NCBI RefSeq assembly: GCF_042138895.1
Contig: NZ_JBHIKW010000001.1
Span: forward strand, 186,001-250,000
DNA length: 64,000 nt
DNA from: Cedecea selenatireducens
GTDB lineage: Bacteria > Pseudomonadota > Gammaproteobacteria > Enterobacterales > Enterobacteriaceae
Direction of reading: 5' to 3'
Shown piece by piece: positions 42,436 to 50,634 of the stretch (within the stretch, counting starts at the first letter, position 1; every line of letters starts with the position of its first letter). The notes beneath the pieces are model-generated. The model saw only the letters and a program-made list of their open reading frames with translations. It had not been told where the DNA came from and searched no databases. The position numbers and the translations under genes were made by a program.

Positions 42436-43227
42436 TCAGAAAGGATAGTGATGGTAGCCCATCTGCCGTGACAGCGTGCGGGCTGCCTCATGCAGAATCT
42501 TCACGTATTCAGCCAGCCCTTCCTCAGTGTAGCGTAACGTTGGGAATGAAATGCTCATTCCAGCAATGACCACACCAAAACGATCGAACACCGGCACCGC
42601 TACGCAGCGGATGCCCTCTTCCTGCTCTTCGTTATCTTCCCCGTAACCCTGTTTACGAACCTGCTCAAGCACCGGGAGAAGCGCTTCAGTGCTGACGATA
42701 GTGCGTTCCGTGCTGCGGACGTATTCAACGTCGCCGAGAATATCCAGAACCTCCCCGCGCTCCCGCCACGCCAGCAATACCTTGCCAATAGCCGTGCTGT
42801 AAAGCGGATTGCGACGCCCTACGCGGGAGTACATTCTCAGATTATAGAGCGAGTCAATTTTATGAATATAAACAATGCTGCTTTCGTCCAGCGCGCCGAG
42901 GTGAATGGCTTCTCTGGTCAGCCGGGACAGTTCGCGCATCTGTAAATCCGCGCTACGGATGAGGTCGACGTTTTGCAGCGCGCCGCTGCCCAGCTCAAAA
43001 AGCTTCAGCGTGAGCGCATATTTTTCCGACTCCTCTTCCTGAGAAACATAGCCTAAGGATTTCATGGTCTGCAAAAAGCGATACACGGTGCTTTTGGACA
43101 TCATCACTCGCTGAGACAGTTCGGTTATTCCAATTTCTTTTTCCTCACCAAGCGCCTGCAAGATGCCGAAAACTTTCAGCACGGAAGAAACTGAATCGGG
43201 TTGTTTATCGGGATCTGAGAGTGCCAT
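42436..43227 (-). CDS. kdgR: IclR-family repressor KdgR
   Basis: 263 residues, equal to E. coli KdgR. A winged helix-turn-helix (about 13-75; GITELSQRVMMSKSTVYRFLQTM) and an IclR ligand-binding domain. It represses pectin and 2-keto-3-deoxygluconate catabolic genes and is released by KDG. It is divergent from yebQ, which in E. coli may be under its control; no clear KdgR box could be assigned in 43228-43402. Confidence 0.94.
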   Translation of the reverse strand: MALSDPDKQPDSVSSVLKVFGILQALGEEKEIGITELSQRVMMSKSTVYRFLQTMKSLGYVSQEEESEKYALTLKLFELGSGALQNVDLIRSADLQMRELSRLTREAIHLGALDESSIVYIHKIDSLYNLRMYSRVGRRNPLYSTAIGKVLLAWRERGEVLDILGDVEYVRSTERTIVSTEALLPVLEQVRKQGYGEDNEEQEEGIRCVAVPVFDRFGVVIAGMSISFPTLRYTEEGLAEYVKILHEAARTLSRQMGYHHYPF

Positions 43228-43402
43228 GTATCACCTCGGGCGTTGTTGTTTTATAAAAATCGGAACTGCTTTTTAGTATATGGATGCCCCGCGGGAGCCG
43301 CAATTAAAGCCTGCTGATTCGTTACAAATCTGCGGCATTCACGAGATTAATTGATGATAAAATCATTACCCTCCTAACGACTTCAGACAGCACATTTCAA
43401 GT

Positions 43403-44776
43403 ATGGATAAATTCGTGTCCGACGGCTTACCTGCGCCTCAACGTTATGGTGCCATTCTCACCATCGCGCTCGGCATTATGATGGCCGTTCTGGACGGCGC
43501 TATCGCTAACGTCGCCCTGCCTACCATTGCTCATGATTTAAACGCCAGCCCGGCGGAGTCTATTTGGGTGGTTAACGCCTATCAGATAGCGATCATCGTT
43601 TCGCTGCTGTCACTTTCATTTCTCGGCGATATTTTTGGCTACCGTCGTATCTATCAGTGCGGCCTGGTGCTGTTCTGCCTGACGTCGCTGTTTTGCGCCA
43701 CCTCAACCTCGCTGCCAATGCTGACGTTTGCCCGTGTGCTGCAGGGGTTTGGCGGTGCGGCGCTGATGAGCGTCAACACCGCGTTGATTCGCCTTATTTA
43801 CCCTCAGCGTTTTCTTGGCCGAGGTATGGGCGTCAATTCGTTTATCGTGGCCGTGTCCTCGGCCGCGGGTCCTACGGTTGCCGCGGCGATCCTTTCCGTC
43901 GCTTCCTGGCAATGGCTGTTTTTGATCAACGTGCCGATTGGCATTGTTTCGCTGGTTTTGGCCCTGCGCTATTTGCCGCCTAATCAGCAGAAATCTCAGG
44001 GTCAGCGTTTTGATATTCCGAGCGCGATAATGAACGCCCTGACCTTCGGCCTGCTGATTTCGGCTATCAGCGGCTTTTCACAAGGCCAGCCTGGCTCAGT
44101 CATCATTGGTGAGCTGGCCGCGCTGGTGATAATCGGCTATTTCTTTATTCGTCGCCAGCTGCGCCTTCCGTTCCCGCTGCTGCCGGTTGACCTGCTGAGG
44201 ATCCCGATTTTTTCGCTGTCTATCGGCACCTCAATATGCTCGTTTGGCGCCCAGATGCTGGCGCTGGTCTCCCTGCCCTTTTTTATGCAAACCGTGCTGG
44301 GGCGGAGTGAAGTTGAAACCGGGCTGCTGTTAACGCCGTGGCCGCTGGCGACCATGGTGATGGCTCCGCTGGCGGGCTACCTGATCGAGCGGGTTCACGC
44401 CGGCCTGATGGGTGCCGTGGGGCTTTTCGTGATGGCCTGCGGCCTTTTTGCTTTGGCAATGCTGCCGCACGATCCGTCCGATATCAACATCATCTGGCGT
44501 ATGGTGCTTTGTGGCGCAGGCTTTGGCCTTTTCCAGTCGCCAAACAACCACACCATTATTTCATCCGCGCCCCGTCATCGCAGCGGAGGTGCCAGCGGCA
44601 TGTTGGGCACCGCCCGCCTGCTGGGCCAAAGCTGCGGGGCCGCGCTGGTGGCGCTAATGTTTAACCTGTTTGGCGCGAGCGGCACCCATGCCTCGCTGAT
44701 ACTGGCGGGGATCTTTGCCACCGTGGCCGCCGTCGTCAGCGGGCTCAGAATGTCCCAGCCTCGGGCGCAGGCATAA
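43403..44776 (+). CDS. yebQ: MFS transporter YebQ (DHA2 family)
   Basis: 457 residues, matching E. coli YebQ in length. About 14 hydrophobic segments; the motif LDGAIANVALPTIAHDL and the loop motif LGDIFGYRRIY are typical of the 14-helix drug/H+ antiporter (DHA2) group. Substrate unknown. It ends at a symmetrical terminator shared with the convergent htpX. Confidence 0.92.
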   Translation: MDKFVSDGLPAPQRYGAILTIALGIMMAVLDGAIANVALPTIAHDLNASPAESIWVVNAYQIAIIVSLLSLSFLGDIFGYRRIYQCGLVLFCLTSLFCATSTSLPMLTFARVLQGFGGAALMSVNTALIRLIYPQRFLGRGMGVNSFIVAVSSAAGPTVAAAILSVASWQWLFLINVPIGIVSLVLALRYLPPNQQKSQGQRFDIPSAIMNALTFGLLISAISGFSQGQPGSVIIGELAALVIIGYFFIRRQLRLPFPLLPVDLLRIPIFSLSIGTSICSFGAQMLALVSLPFFMQTVLGRSEVETGLLLTPWPLATMVMAPLAGYLIERVHAGLMGAVGLFVMACGLFALAMLPHDPSDINIIWRMVLCGAGFGLFQSPNNHTIISSAPRHRSGGASGMLGTARLLGQSCGAALVALMFNLFGASGTHASLILAGIFATVAAVVSGLRMSQPRAQA

Positions 44777-44805
44777 AAAAAGCGTGCCGCCAGGGCACGC
44801 TTTTT
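44776..44805. terminator. Bidirectional terminator between yebQ and htpX
   Basis: AGCGTGCC (44781-44788), loop GCCAG, GGCACGCT (44794-44801), flanked by A residues before and TTTT after. Confidence 0.92.
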
Positions 44806-44821
44806 CAGTTCAATGTTTCCG

Positions 44822-45703
44822 TTACTTCAGGTATTCACCGCTGCGCAGCGCTTCGATACGTTTGTCCAGCGGCGGGTGGGTCATGAACAGTTCGCTCATT
44901 GACTTAGCCTTCCCGTTGATGCAAAACGCCATCATGCTGCTGGCTTCCTGCGGCTCATAGCTGGTTTTCAAACGCTGCAGCGCAGCAATCATCTTCTCGC
45001 GACCCACCAGTTTCGCAGAACCGGCATCGGCGTGGAATTCACGGTGACGTGAGAACCACATGGTGATGATGCTCGCCAGAATACCAAACACCAGCTCCAG
45101 CACCGTAGCGACCGCAAAGTAAATCAGCGGGTTACCGTTGCTGCTTTCGTTTTCATCACGGTTCCCGGACAGGAAGCCGGAAGCTACCTGAGCGATGATG
45201 CGGGAAATAAAGATAACGAAGGTGTTCACCACGCCCTGAATCAGGGTCATCGTCACCATGTCGCCGTTGGCGATGTGGCTAATTTCGTGGGCGATAACCG
45301 CTTCGGCTTCGTCACGGCTCATGTTCTGCAACAGACCCGTGCTGACCGCCACCAGAGAAGCGTTACGTCGCGCCCCGGTAGCAAACGCATTGATGTCCGG
45401 CGCATGATAAATCGCCACCTGCGGCATCGCGATCCCCGCCTGCTGCGACTGCTGGCGCACGGTTTCGATTAACCAGCGCTCAGTTTCGTTACGAGGCTGC
45501 TCAATCACCTCACCGCCTACTGAACGTAACGCCATCCATTTTGACATCAGCAGGGAAATAATTGAGCCGCCAAAGCCAAACAGCACCGCCATGATCATCA
45601 GACCCTGAACGCTGCTTGACTGGATCCCCGTCAGGCTTAGCACCAGCCCGAAAACGACCATTACCGCAAGGTTGGTCAGCAGGAAAAGCCCGATACGCAT
45701 CAT
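44822..45703 (-). CDS. htpX: Membrane zinc metalloprotease HtpX
   Basis: 293 residues from the ATG at 45703 (MMRIGLFLLTNLAVMV), the E. coli length; 15 upstream codons rich in Lys and Arg were not used. M48 peptidase with the zinc motif H139-E140-xx-H143 (HEISH) and a downstream glutamate in EFHADAGSAKL. Four hydrophobic segments anchor it in the inner membrane. It degrades misfolded membrane proteins together with FtsH and is Cpx-regulated in E. coli. Confidence 0.95.
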   Translation of the reverse strand: MMRIGLFLLTNLAVMVVFGLVLSLTGIQSSSVQGLMIMAVLFGFGGSIISLLMSKWMALRSVGGEVIEQPRNETERWLIETVRQQSQQAGIAMPQVAIYHAPDINAFATGARRNASLVAVSTGLLQNMSRDEAEAVIAHEISHIANGDMVTMTLIQGVVNTFVIFISRIIAQVASGFLSGNRDENESSNGNPLIYFAVATVLELVFGILASIITMWFSRHREFHADAGSAKLVGREKMIAALQRLKTSYEPQEASSMMAFCINGKAKSMSELFMTHPPLDKRIEALRSGEYLK

Positions 45704-45858
45704 AATTTTCTTTTTACCTCGGTTAAAAACACGCTCTTTGCGCTCCACAACATCGTAGGGGCGCGCCGCCTATTTTCAAGCATCTGACGCCGCCAAGTGA
45801 TTAATAATACATAACTTTACATTTTGTATGCATTTGTCTTACATCGCTGGAGACAGGT

Positions 45859-45888
45859 AAAAAAATGGGCACCGTTTCGGGTGCCCAT
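45859..45888 (-). terminator. Terminator of prc
   Basis: Minus strand: ATGGGCACC (45880-45888), loop CGAAAC, GGTGCCCAT (45865-45873), then T residues at 45859-45864. Confidence 0.92.
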
Positions 45889-45897
45889 CCGGGAGAG

Positions 45898-47946
45898 TTA
45901 TTTCGCCGGAGCCGGCTGCTCCGCCGGCCTGTCCTGCTCTATGCCGGCCAGGTCGACGGCAATGTGAACCGTCTCGTCCAGATACGGATCGGCTTCCTGA
46001 TAGTCCTTCGGCAGGTCGTCGAGTTTCTTAATCGGCGCTTTGCCTTCACGTTTGAAGCGATCGTTGATTCGGGCCAGGCGCGTAGCATCATCTTCCTGAT
46101 TCTCTTTTTCGCGCTGGGCGTAATTGAGGGAAACGATATTACGTTTTTCTTTCAGGGCATTGAAACGCGCAATGTCCTTCATGATGTACTGGAACTCCGG
46201 ATCTTTTGCGATGCGCTCCTGATGCAGCTTCAGCAGCTCCGGCTCGAACGGCGTTAAATCACCGGTCTTCACGTAGGTCGCCGCATTGATGCTGTCCCAA
46301 GGCAACGCATTGTCTTCGAACTTCTCGCCGGTTTCCGTTTGCTCTGTCCCGGTCGGCATCATGATGTCTGGAGTTACACCTTTACGCTGGGTACTGCCGC
46401 CGTTGATGCGGTAGAACTTCTGAATGGTGTACTGCACGGACCCCAGCGCTGGCCACTCAGGGCGCAGCATCTGATCGTAGATGCGGTTCAAAGAGCGATA
46501 CTGCTGGACGGTGCCTTTCCCGAAGGTCGGCTCGCCGACAATCAGCGCACGGCCGTAATCCTGCATTGCCGCAGCAAAGATTTCAGAGGCCGAGGCGCTA
46601 AAGCGGTCGACCAGCACGACCAGCGGGCCTTTGTAGTAAACCACGCCGTCGGTATCGCTATCTTCACGGACTTTACCGTTGTTGTCGCGAACTTGAACTA
46701 CCGGACCACTTGGGATAAACAGGCCGGACAGAGAAACCGCTTCGGTCAACGCGCCGCCGCCGTTAGAACGCAGATCTATAATTACGCTCTTGACGTTCTG
46801 TTTTTCCAGCTTCTGCAGCTGAACCTTCACGTCATCGGTGAGGCCAACGTAGAAGCCAGGAATATCCAGCACGCCGACTTTATCTTTACCGACCGTTTTC
46901 ACCGACATTTTGACCGCACGGTCTTCCAGACGGATACGCTCACGGGTCAGCGTCACGGTACGCGTTTTGGTCCCTTTGCCAGCAGGCAGGATCTCAAGGC
47001 GAACTTTGCTGCCTTTTGGCCCTTTAATCAGCGCCACGACGTCGTCCAGACGCCAGCCGATAACGTCAACCATCGGTTTGCCCGTCTGGCCTACACCAAC
47101 GATGCGATCGCCTACGGTAATGGCCTTGCTTTTCGCCGCAGGACCGCCCGCAACCATCGAATTGATCAGCGTGTAGTCATCGTCCATCTGCAGAACCGCG
47201 CCGATGCCTTCCAGAGAAAGGCTCATTTCGGTGTTGAACTGTTCGGTGCTGCGCGGGGAAAGATAGTTGGTGTGAGGATCTATCTCATGCGCAAACGCGG
47301 TCATCGCCAGCGAGAACACATCTTCGCTGTTGCTTTGCGCCAGACGGCGGATCGCAAACTGATAGCGTTTGGTCAGCGTTTCACGAATTTCCTGCTCGGT
47401 TTTACCGGCCAGCTTCAGGCTCAGCTCGTCGTACTTAACTTTTGCGTCCCAGAGCTTGTCCAGCTCATCAACGCTTGTCGGCCACGGCGACTTGCTGCGA
47501 TCCAGATTAATGGTGTCGTTGCCGGTGAAGTCCATTGGCTTCGCCAGCACCTTCAACGCGTACTGATAGCGTTCAAAACGGCGCTTCTGACCCAGATTGT
47601 ATAAATCATAAAATACGTCGAGCTTACCGCTACGCAGCTCGTCACCAATCTGCCCTTTCTTCGCGGCAAATTGCGCAACGTCACTTGCCAGCAGCACGTT
47701 ATGGCTGTAGTCCAGCAGGTTCAGGTAGCGATCGAAGATTTTTGCCGAGAAGTTAGCGTCAAGATCGAACTGACGGTAGTGCGAGCGCGTAAAGCGAGAC
47801 GTCACGCGCTCGCTTACGGTTGCGTGCTGAGCTTCTTCCTTCAACTGCGGAATCTGGTCAGCACGAGTAATGTTGTCCAGGGCCAGGGCACTGCCTGCCA
47901 CGAACAGCAGGCTGGCGATAGCCGTAAGCTTAAAGAGTTTGTTCAT
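45898..47946 (-). CDS. prc: Periplasmic tail-specific protease Prc (Tsp)
   Basis: 682 residues, the E. coli length. A signal peptide (about 1-22), an N-terminal helical domain, a PDZ domain (about 240-325), an S41 protease domain with the Ser/Lys dyad S452 (in SASASE) and K477 (in FGKGTV), and a DUF3340 C-terminal region. It cuts proteins with nonpolar C-termini, processes FtsI, and with NlpI controls the endopeptidase MepS. It follows proQ by 20 bases on the same strand, an operon pair in E. coli. Confidence 0.97.
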   Translation of the reverse strand: MNKLFKLTAIASLLFVAGSALALDNITRADQIPQLKEEAQHATVSERVTSRFTRSHYRQFDLDANFSAKIFDRYLNLLDYSHNVLLASDVAQFAAKKGQIGDELRSGKLDVFYDLYNLGQKRRFERYQYALKVLAKPMDFTGNDTINLDRSKSPWPTSVDELDKLWDAKVKYDELSLKLAGKTEQEIRETLTKRYQFAIRRLAQSNSEDVFSLAMTAFAHEIDPHTNYLSPRSTEQFNTEMSLSLEGIGAVLQMDDDYTLINSMVAGGPAAKSKAITVGDRIVGVGQTGKPMVDVIGWRLDDVVALIKGPKGSKVRLEILPAGKGTKTRTVTLTRERIRLEDRAVKMSVKTVGKDKVGVLDIPGFYVGLTDDVKVQLQKLEKQNVKSVIIDLRSNGGGALTEAVSLSGLFIPSGPVVQVRDNNGKVREDSDTDGVVYYKGPLVVLVDRFSASASEIFAAAMQDYGRALIVGEPTFGKGTVQQYRSLNRIYDQMLRPEWPALGSVQYTIQKFYRINGGSTQRKGVTPDIMMPTGTEQTETGEKFEDNALPWDSINAATYVKTGDLTPFEPELLKLHQERIAKDPEFQYIMKDIARFNALKEKRNIVSLNYAQREKENQEDDATRLARINDRFKREGKAPIKKLDDLPKDYQEADPYLDETVHIAVDLAGIEQDRPAEQPAPAK

Positions 47947-47966
47947 GCCTGAGTCAGGCCTCCGTT

Positions 47967-48650
47967 TCAGAACTGCAAGTGTTCTGCGCGTACGATCATT
48001 GCCATACCAGAAGTCAGCTGTACACGGACGCCATCTTTGGTAATTTCCAGTACGGTAGCATCCATTGCGTTGTTACCGGCTTTAACTTTAATGGCCTGTC
48101 CAACCTGCAGAGCGGTAATATCCGTTACCGGGGTACGACGCTCTTCGCGAGGTGCCTTAGGTGCCGGTTTTTCCGTCCGAGGTTTGCGCTCAGCGGCTTC
48201 TTTACGACGAGGTGCTGCGGCCGGGCGAGGTTTACGTTCGCGGCGCGGAGCCTCTTCCGTTCCGCCAGCGGCGGCGGCTGCTTCGCGTTTCTTCGCCTGC
48301 TGTTCAGCGCGCTGGGCCTGAACGCGGGCTTTTGCTTCCTCAAGCTGCTGGCGAGCATGTTCTACATGCTGTTCGTCCAGCTCACCGCACGGGTTGCCAT
48401 CAAGATCTACGCGAGTCGCGCCAGCTTTGATGCCGTACAGGTAACGCCAGCTTGATGTATAAAGGCGTAATGCCGAGCGAAGCTGAGTTTTGCTGAGGCT
48501 CATTTCGCCTTCAACACGAGAAACTAAATCCTGGAAGATACCAATCTTCAACGGACGGGCTTCACCTTCAGCGCTAAAACAGCGTGGAAAACGCTCGGCC
48601 AAAAATGCGATGACTTCTTTACTACTATTCAACTTAGGTTGATTTTCCAT
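47967..48650 (-). CDS. proQ: RNA chaperone ProQ
   Basis: 227 residues (E. coli 232). The N-terminal FinO-type domain (about 1-120; SALRLYTSSWRYLYGI) binds structured RNAs and 3' ends. A charged linker rich in Arg, Lys, Glu and Ala (about 120-178) leads to a C-terminal Tudor-like domain (about 180-227). It stabilises many sRNAs and mRNAs. The SdsR/SraC pair in this window is a type of RNA that ProQ or Hfq may bind. The gene is upstream of prc. Confidence 0.96.
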   Translation of the reverse strand: MENQPKLNSSKEVIAFLAERFPRCFSAEGEARPLKIGIFQDLVSRVEGEMSLSKTQLRSALRLYTSSWRYLYGIKAGATRVDLDGNPCGELDEQHVEHARQQLEEAKARVQAQRAEQQAKKREAAAAAGGTEEAPRRERKPRPAAAPRRKEAAERKPRTEKPAPKAPREERRTPVTDITALQVGQAIKVKAGNNAMDATVLEITKDGVRVQLTSGMAMIVRAEHLQF

Positions 48651-48754
48651 GAAATTTCCTGATTACAACGGAGTTGCCAATAAGTCGCAGGCATGAACAG
48701 GCGACATTATAATGACGCCATCGCTAAATGCCACGTTATCCGTTGCTTATCATG

Positions 48755-49243
48755 CTATCGAGGGAAGAATTTTTTAAAATCAGTGCCGCTTAGCACGTCT
48801 GAAAGCCGCGAAACCAAGGTTTTTAAACCGATTTCGTCTTCTTCTGAAAAACGGCCGTACTCGGTGCTGTCGATATCCAGGACGCCGATCGTCTGACCAT
48901 CAACCGTCAACGGCAGAACGATTTCAGAATTGCTGGCTGCATCGCAGGCGATATGCCCATCAAAGGCGTGCACGTCTTCGACACGTTGAATCGTTCCTGT
49001 GGAGACAGCAGTACCGCATACGCCCTTACCTACAGGAATACGCACGCAGGCAATTTTGCCCTGGAAGGGTCCCAGGACTAGCGTTTGTGCCTCAAGAAGA
49101 TAGAATCCTGCCCAGTTAACACCGTCCAGACGTTCAAACAGCAAAGCACTGGTATTTGCCAGCGTTGCGAGGAAGCTGGTTTCACCTGCCATTAACGCAC
49201 TAAAATCGCGGTTGAGATCCGCGTAAAATTGTTCTTTGTTCAT
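48755..49243 (-). CDS. msrC: Free methionine-(R)-sulfoxide reductase MsrC
   Basis: 162 residues from the ATG at 49243 (MNKEQFYADLNRDF); the open frame has 24 more upstream codons that are not part of the family. A single GAF domain with the three redox cysteines C66, C76 and C100, corresponding to C84/C94/C118 in usual numbering. It reduces free methionine-R-sulfoxide, using thioredoxin. It is divergent from letA. Confidence 0.93.
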   Translation of the reverse strand: MNKEQFYADLNRDFSALMAGETSFLATLANTSALLFERLDGVNWAGFYLLEAQTLVLGPFQGKIACVRIPVGKGVCGTAVSTGTIQRVEDVHAFDGHIACDAASNSEIVLPLTVDGQTIGVLDIDSTEYGRFSEEDEIGLKTLVSRLSDVLSGTDFKKFFPR

Positions 49244-49347
49244 TAAATAACCGTTATGTTGTCTTACTTTACTTCGTAGCATACTAAAATAAGCATTAAA
49301 TGCGCCGTGCCACAAGGTGTATCATTTTATGAATTACGATAGGCTAA

Positions 49348-50634
49348 ATGAATAATTCAGATAACAACGCTCCCGGCTTACGACGCACTATGAAAATACA
49401 CGCCATTAGTCAGGCCCTGCCTCAGGCACGTTATCAGCGTTGTCCCCAATGCGATACCCTTTTCTCACTGCCGCCGGTCAAATCGACACAAAGCGCCTAC
49501 TGCCCCTGCTGTGAGGCAAAAGTACACAATGGCCGCGACTGGTCATTAACTCGCCTGGGGGCAATGGCCGTGGCGATGCTGGTGCTGATGCCGGTCGCCT
49601 TCTCCGATCCGCTGCTGCGCATTTACCTGCTGGGTTCAAAGATTGACGCGAACGTTATGCAGGGGATCTGGCAGATGGCGAGCCAGGGGGACGTGCTTAC
49701 CGCCGCCGTGGTGCTCTTCTGCGTTGTCGGCGCCCCGGCGACGCTGGTCGCGGCTATCGCTTACCTTTGTTTTGGCAACATTCTGGGGATGAACCTTCGC
49801 CCGGTGCTGCTGATGCTGGATAAGCTCAAAGAATGGGTAATGCTGGATATCTACCTGGTGGGGATTGGCGTGGCCTGTATTAAGGTTCGCGAGTACGCTT
49901 TTATACAGCCAGGTCCAGGCCTCATCGCCTTTATCGTTCTGGTGGTCCTGAGCCTGCTGACGATGATCCACCTGAATATTGAGCAGCTTTGGGAGCGTTT
50001 CTATCCGCAGCGCCCGGCGCGCGCCTTTAACGCCCAGCTGCGAGTTTGCCTCGGCTGCCATTTCACCGGCGTGCCGGACGAGCGAGGCCGCTGCCCTCGT
50101 TGCCACGTGCCGCTGTACCATCGCCGTAAACAAAGCTTACAAAAATCCTGGGCGGCGCTGATTGCTTCCCTGGTCTTTCTGCTGCCGGCTAACCTGCTGC
50201 CTATTTCGATTATCTACGTGAACGGAGCACGCCAGGAAGACACCATTATGTCGGGCATTATCTCTCTGGCGCACAGCAATATTGCCGTCGCCGCGGTGGT
50301 ATTTATTGCCAGTATCCTGGTGCCGTTTACTAAAGTTATTGTATTGATTACGCTTCTTATCAGCATTCATTTCAAATGCCAGCAGGGACTAAGAACCCGT
50401 ATTTTGCTGCTGCGCTTTGTCACCTGGATTGGCCGCTGGTCTATGCTCGATCTGTTTGTCATTGCATTGATGATGTCACTGGTTAATCGTGACCAGCTGT
50501 TAGCTTTTACGATGGGTCCCGCCGCGGTCTTCTTTGGCGCGGCGGTTATATTAACTATTCTTGCCGTCGAATGGCTGGATAGCCGACTACTTTGGGACGC
50601 ACATGAGTCAGGAAACGCCCGCTTCACCGACTGA
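49348..50634 (+). CDS. letA: Lipid transport membrane protein LetA (YebS)
   Basis: 428 residues. Two PqiA-type modules, each with a zinc-ribbon (CPQCDTLF...CPCCEAK, and CLGCHFTGVPDERGRCPRC) and about four membrane helices. LetA is the inner-membrane partner of the LetB tunnel, moving phospholipids between inner and outer membranes. Its end overlaps the letB start by 32 bases, so the two are translated as a unit. Confidence 0.95.
   Translation: MNNSDNNAPGLRRTMKIHAISQALPQARYQRCPQCDTLFSLPPVKSTQSAYCPCCEAKVHNGRDWSLTRLGAMAVAMLVLMPVAFSDPLLRIYLLGSKIDANVMQGIWQMASQGDVLTAAVVLFCVVGAPATLVAAIAYLCFGNILGMNLRPVLLMLDKLKEWVMLDIYLVGIGVACIKVREYAFIQPGPGLIAFIVLVVLSLLTMIHLNIEQLWERFYPQRPARAFNAQLRVCLGCHFTGVPDERGRCPRCHVPLYHRRKQSLQKSWAALIASLVFLLPANLLPISIIYVNGARQEDTIMSGIISLAHSNIAVAAVVFIASILVPFTKVIVLITLLISIHFKCQQGLRTRILLLRFVTWIGRWSMLDLFVIALMMSLVNRDQLLAFTMGPAAVFFGAAVILTILAVEWLDSRLLWDAHESGNARFTD

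Noticed and set aside
43345..43370. ATGAT-AAA-ATCAT-like dyad before yebQ as a KdgR operator
   Set aside because: It does not fit the published KdgR consensus well and could be part of the yebQ promoter -10 region.
46339..47604. 421-codon open frame on the plus strand antisense to prc
   Set aside because: It is a shadow of the prc reading frame caused by codon bias; prc is certain, and the antisense product has no recognisable features.
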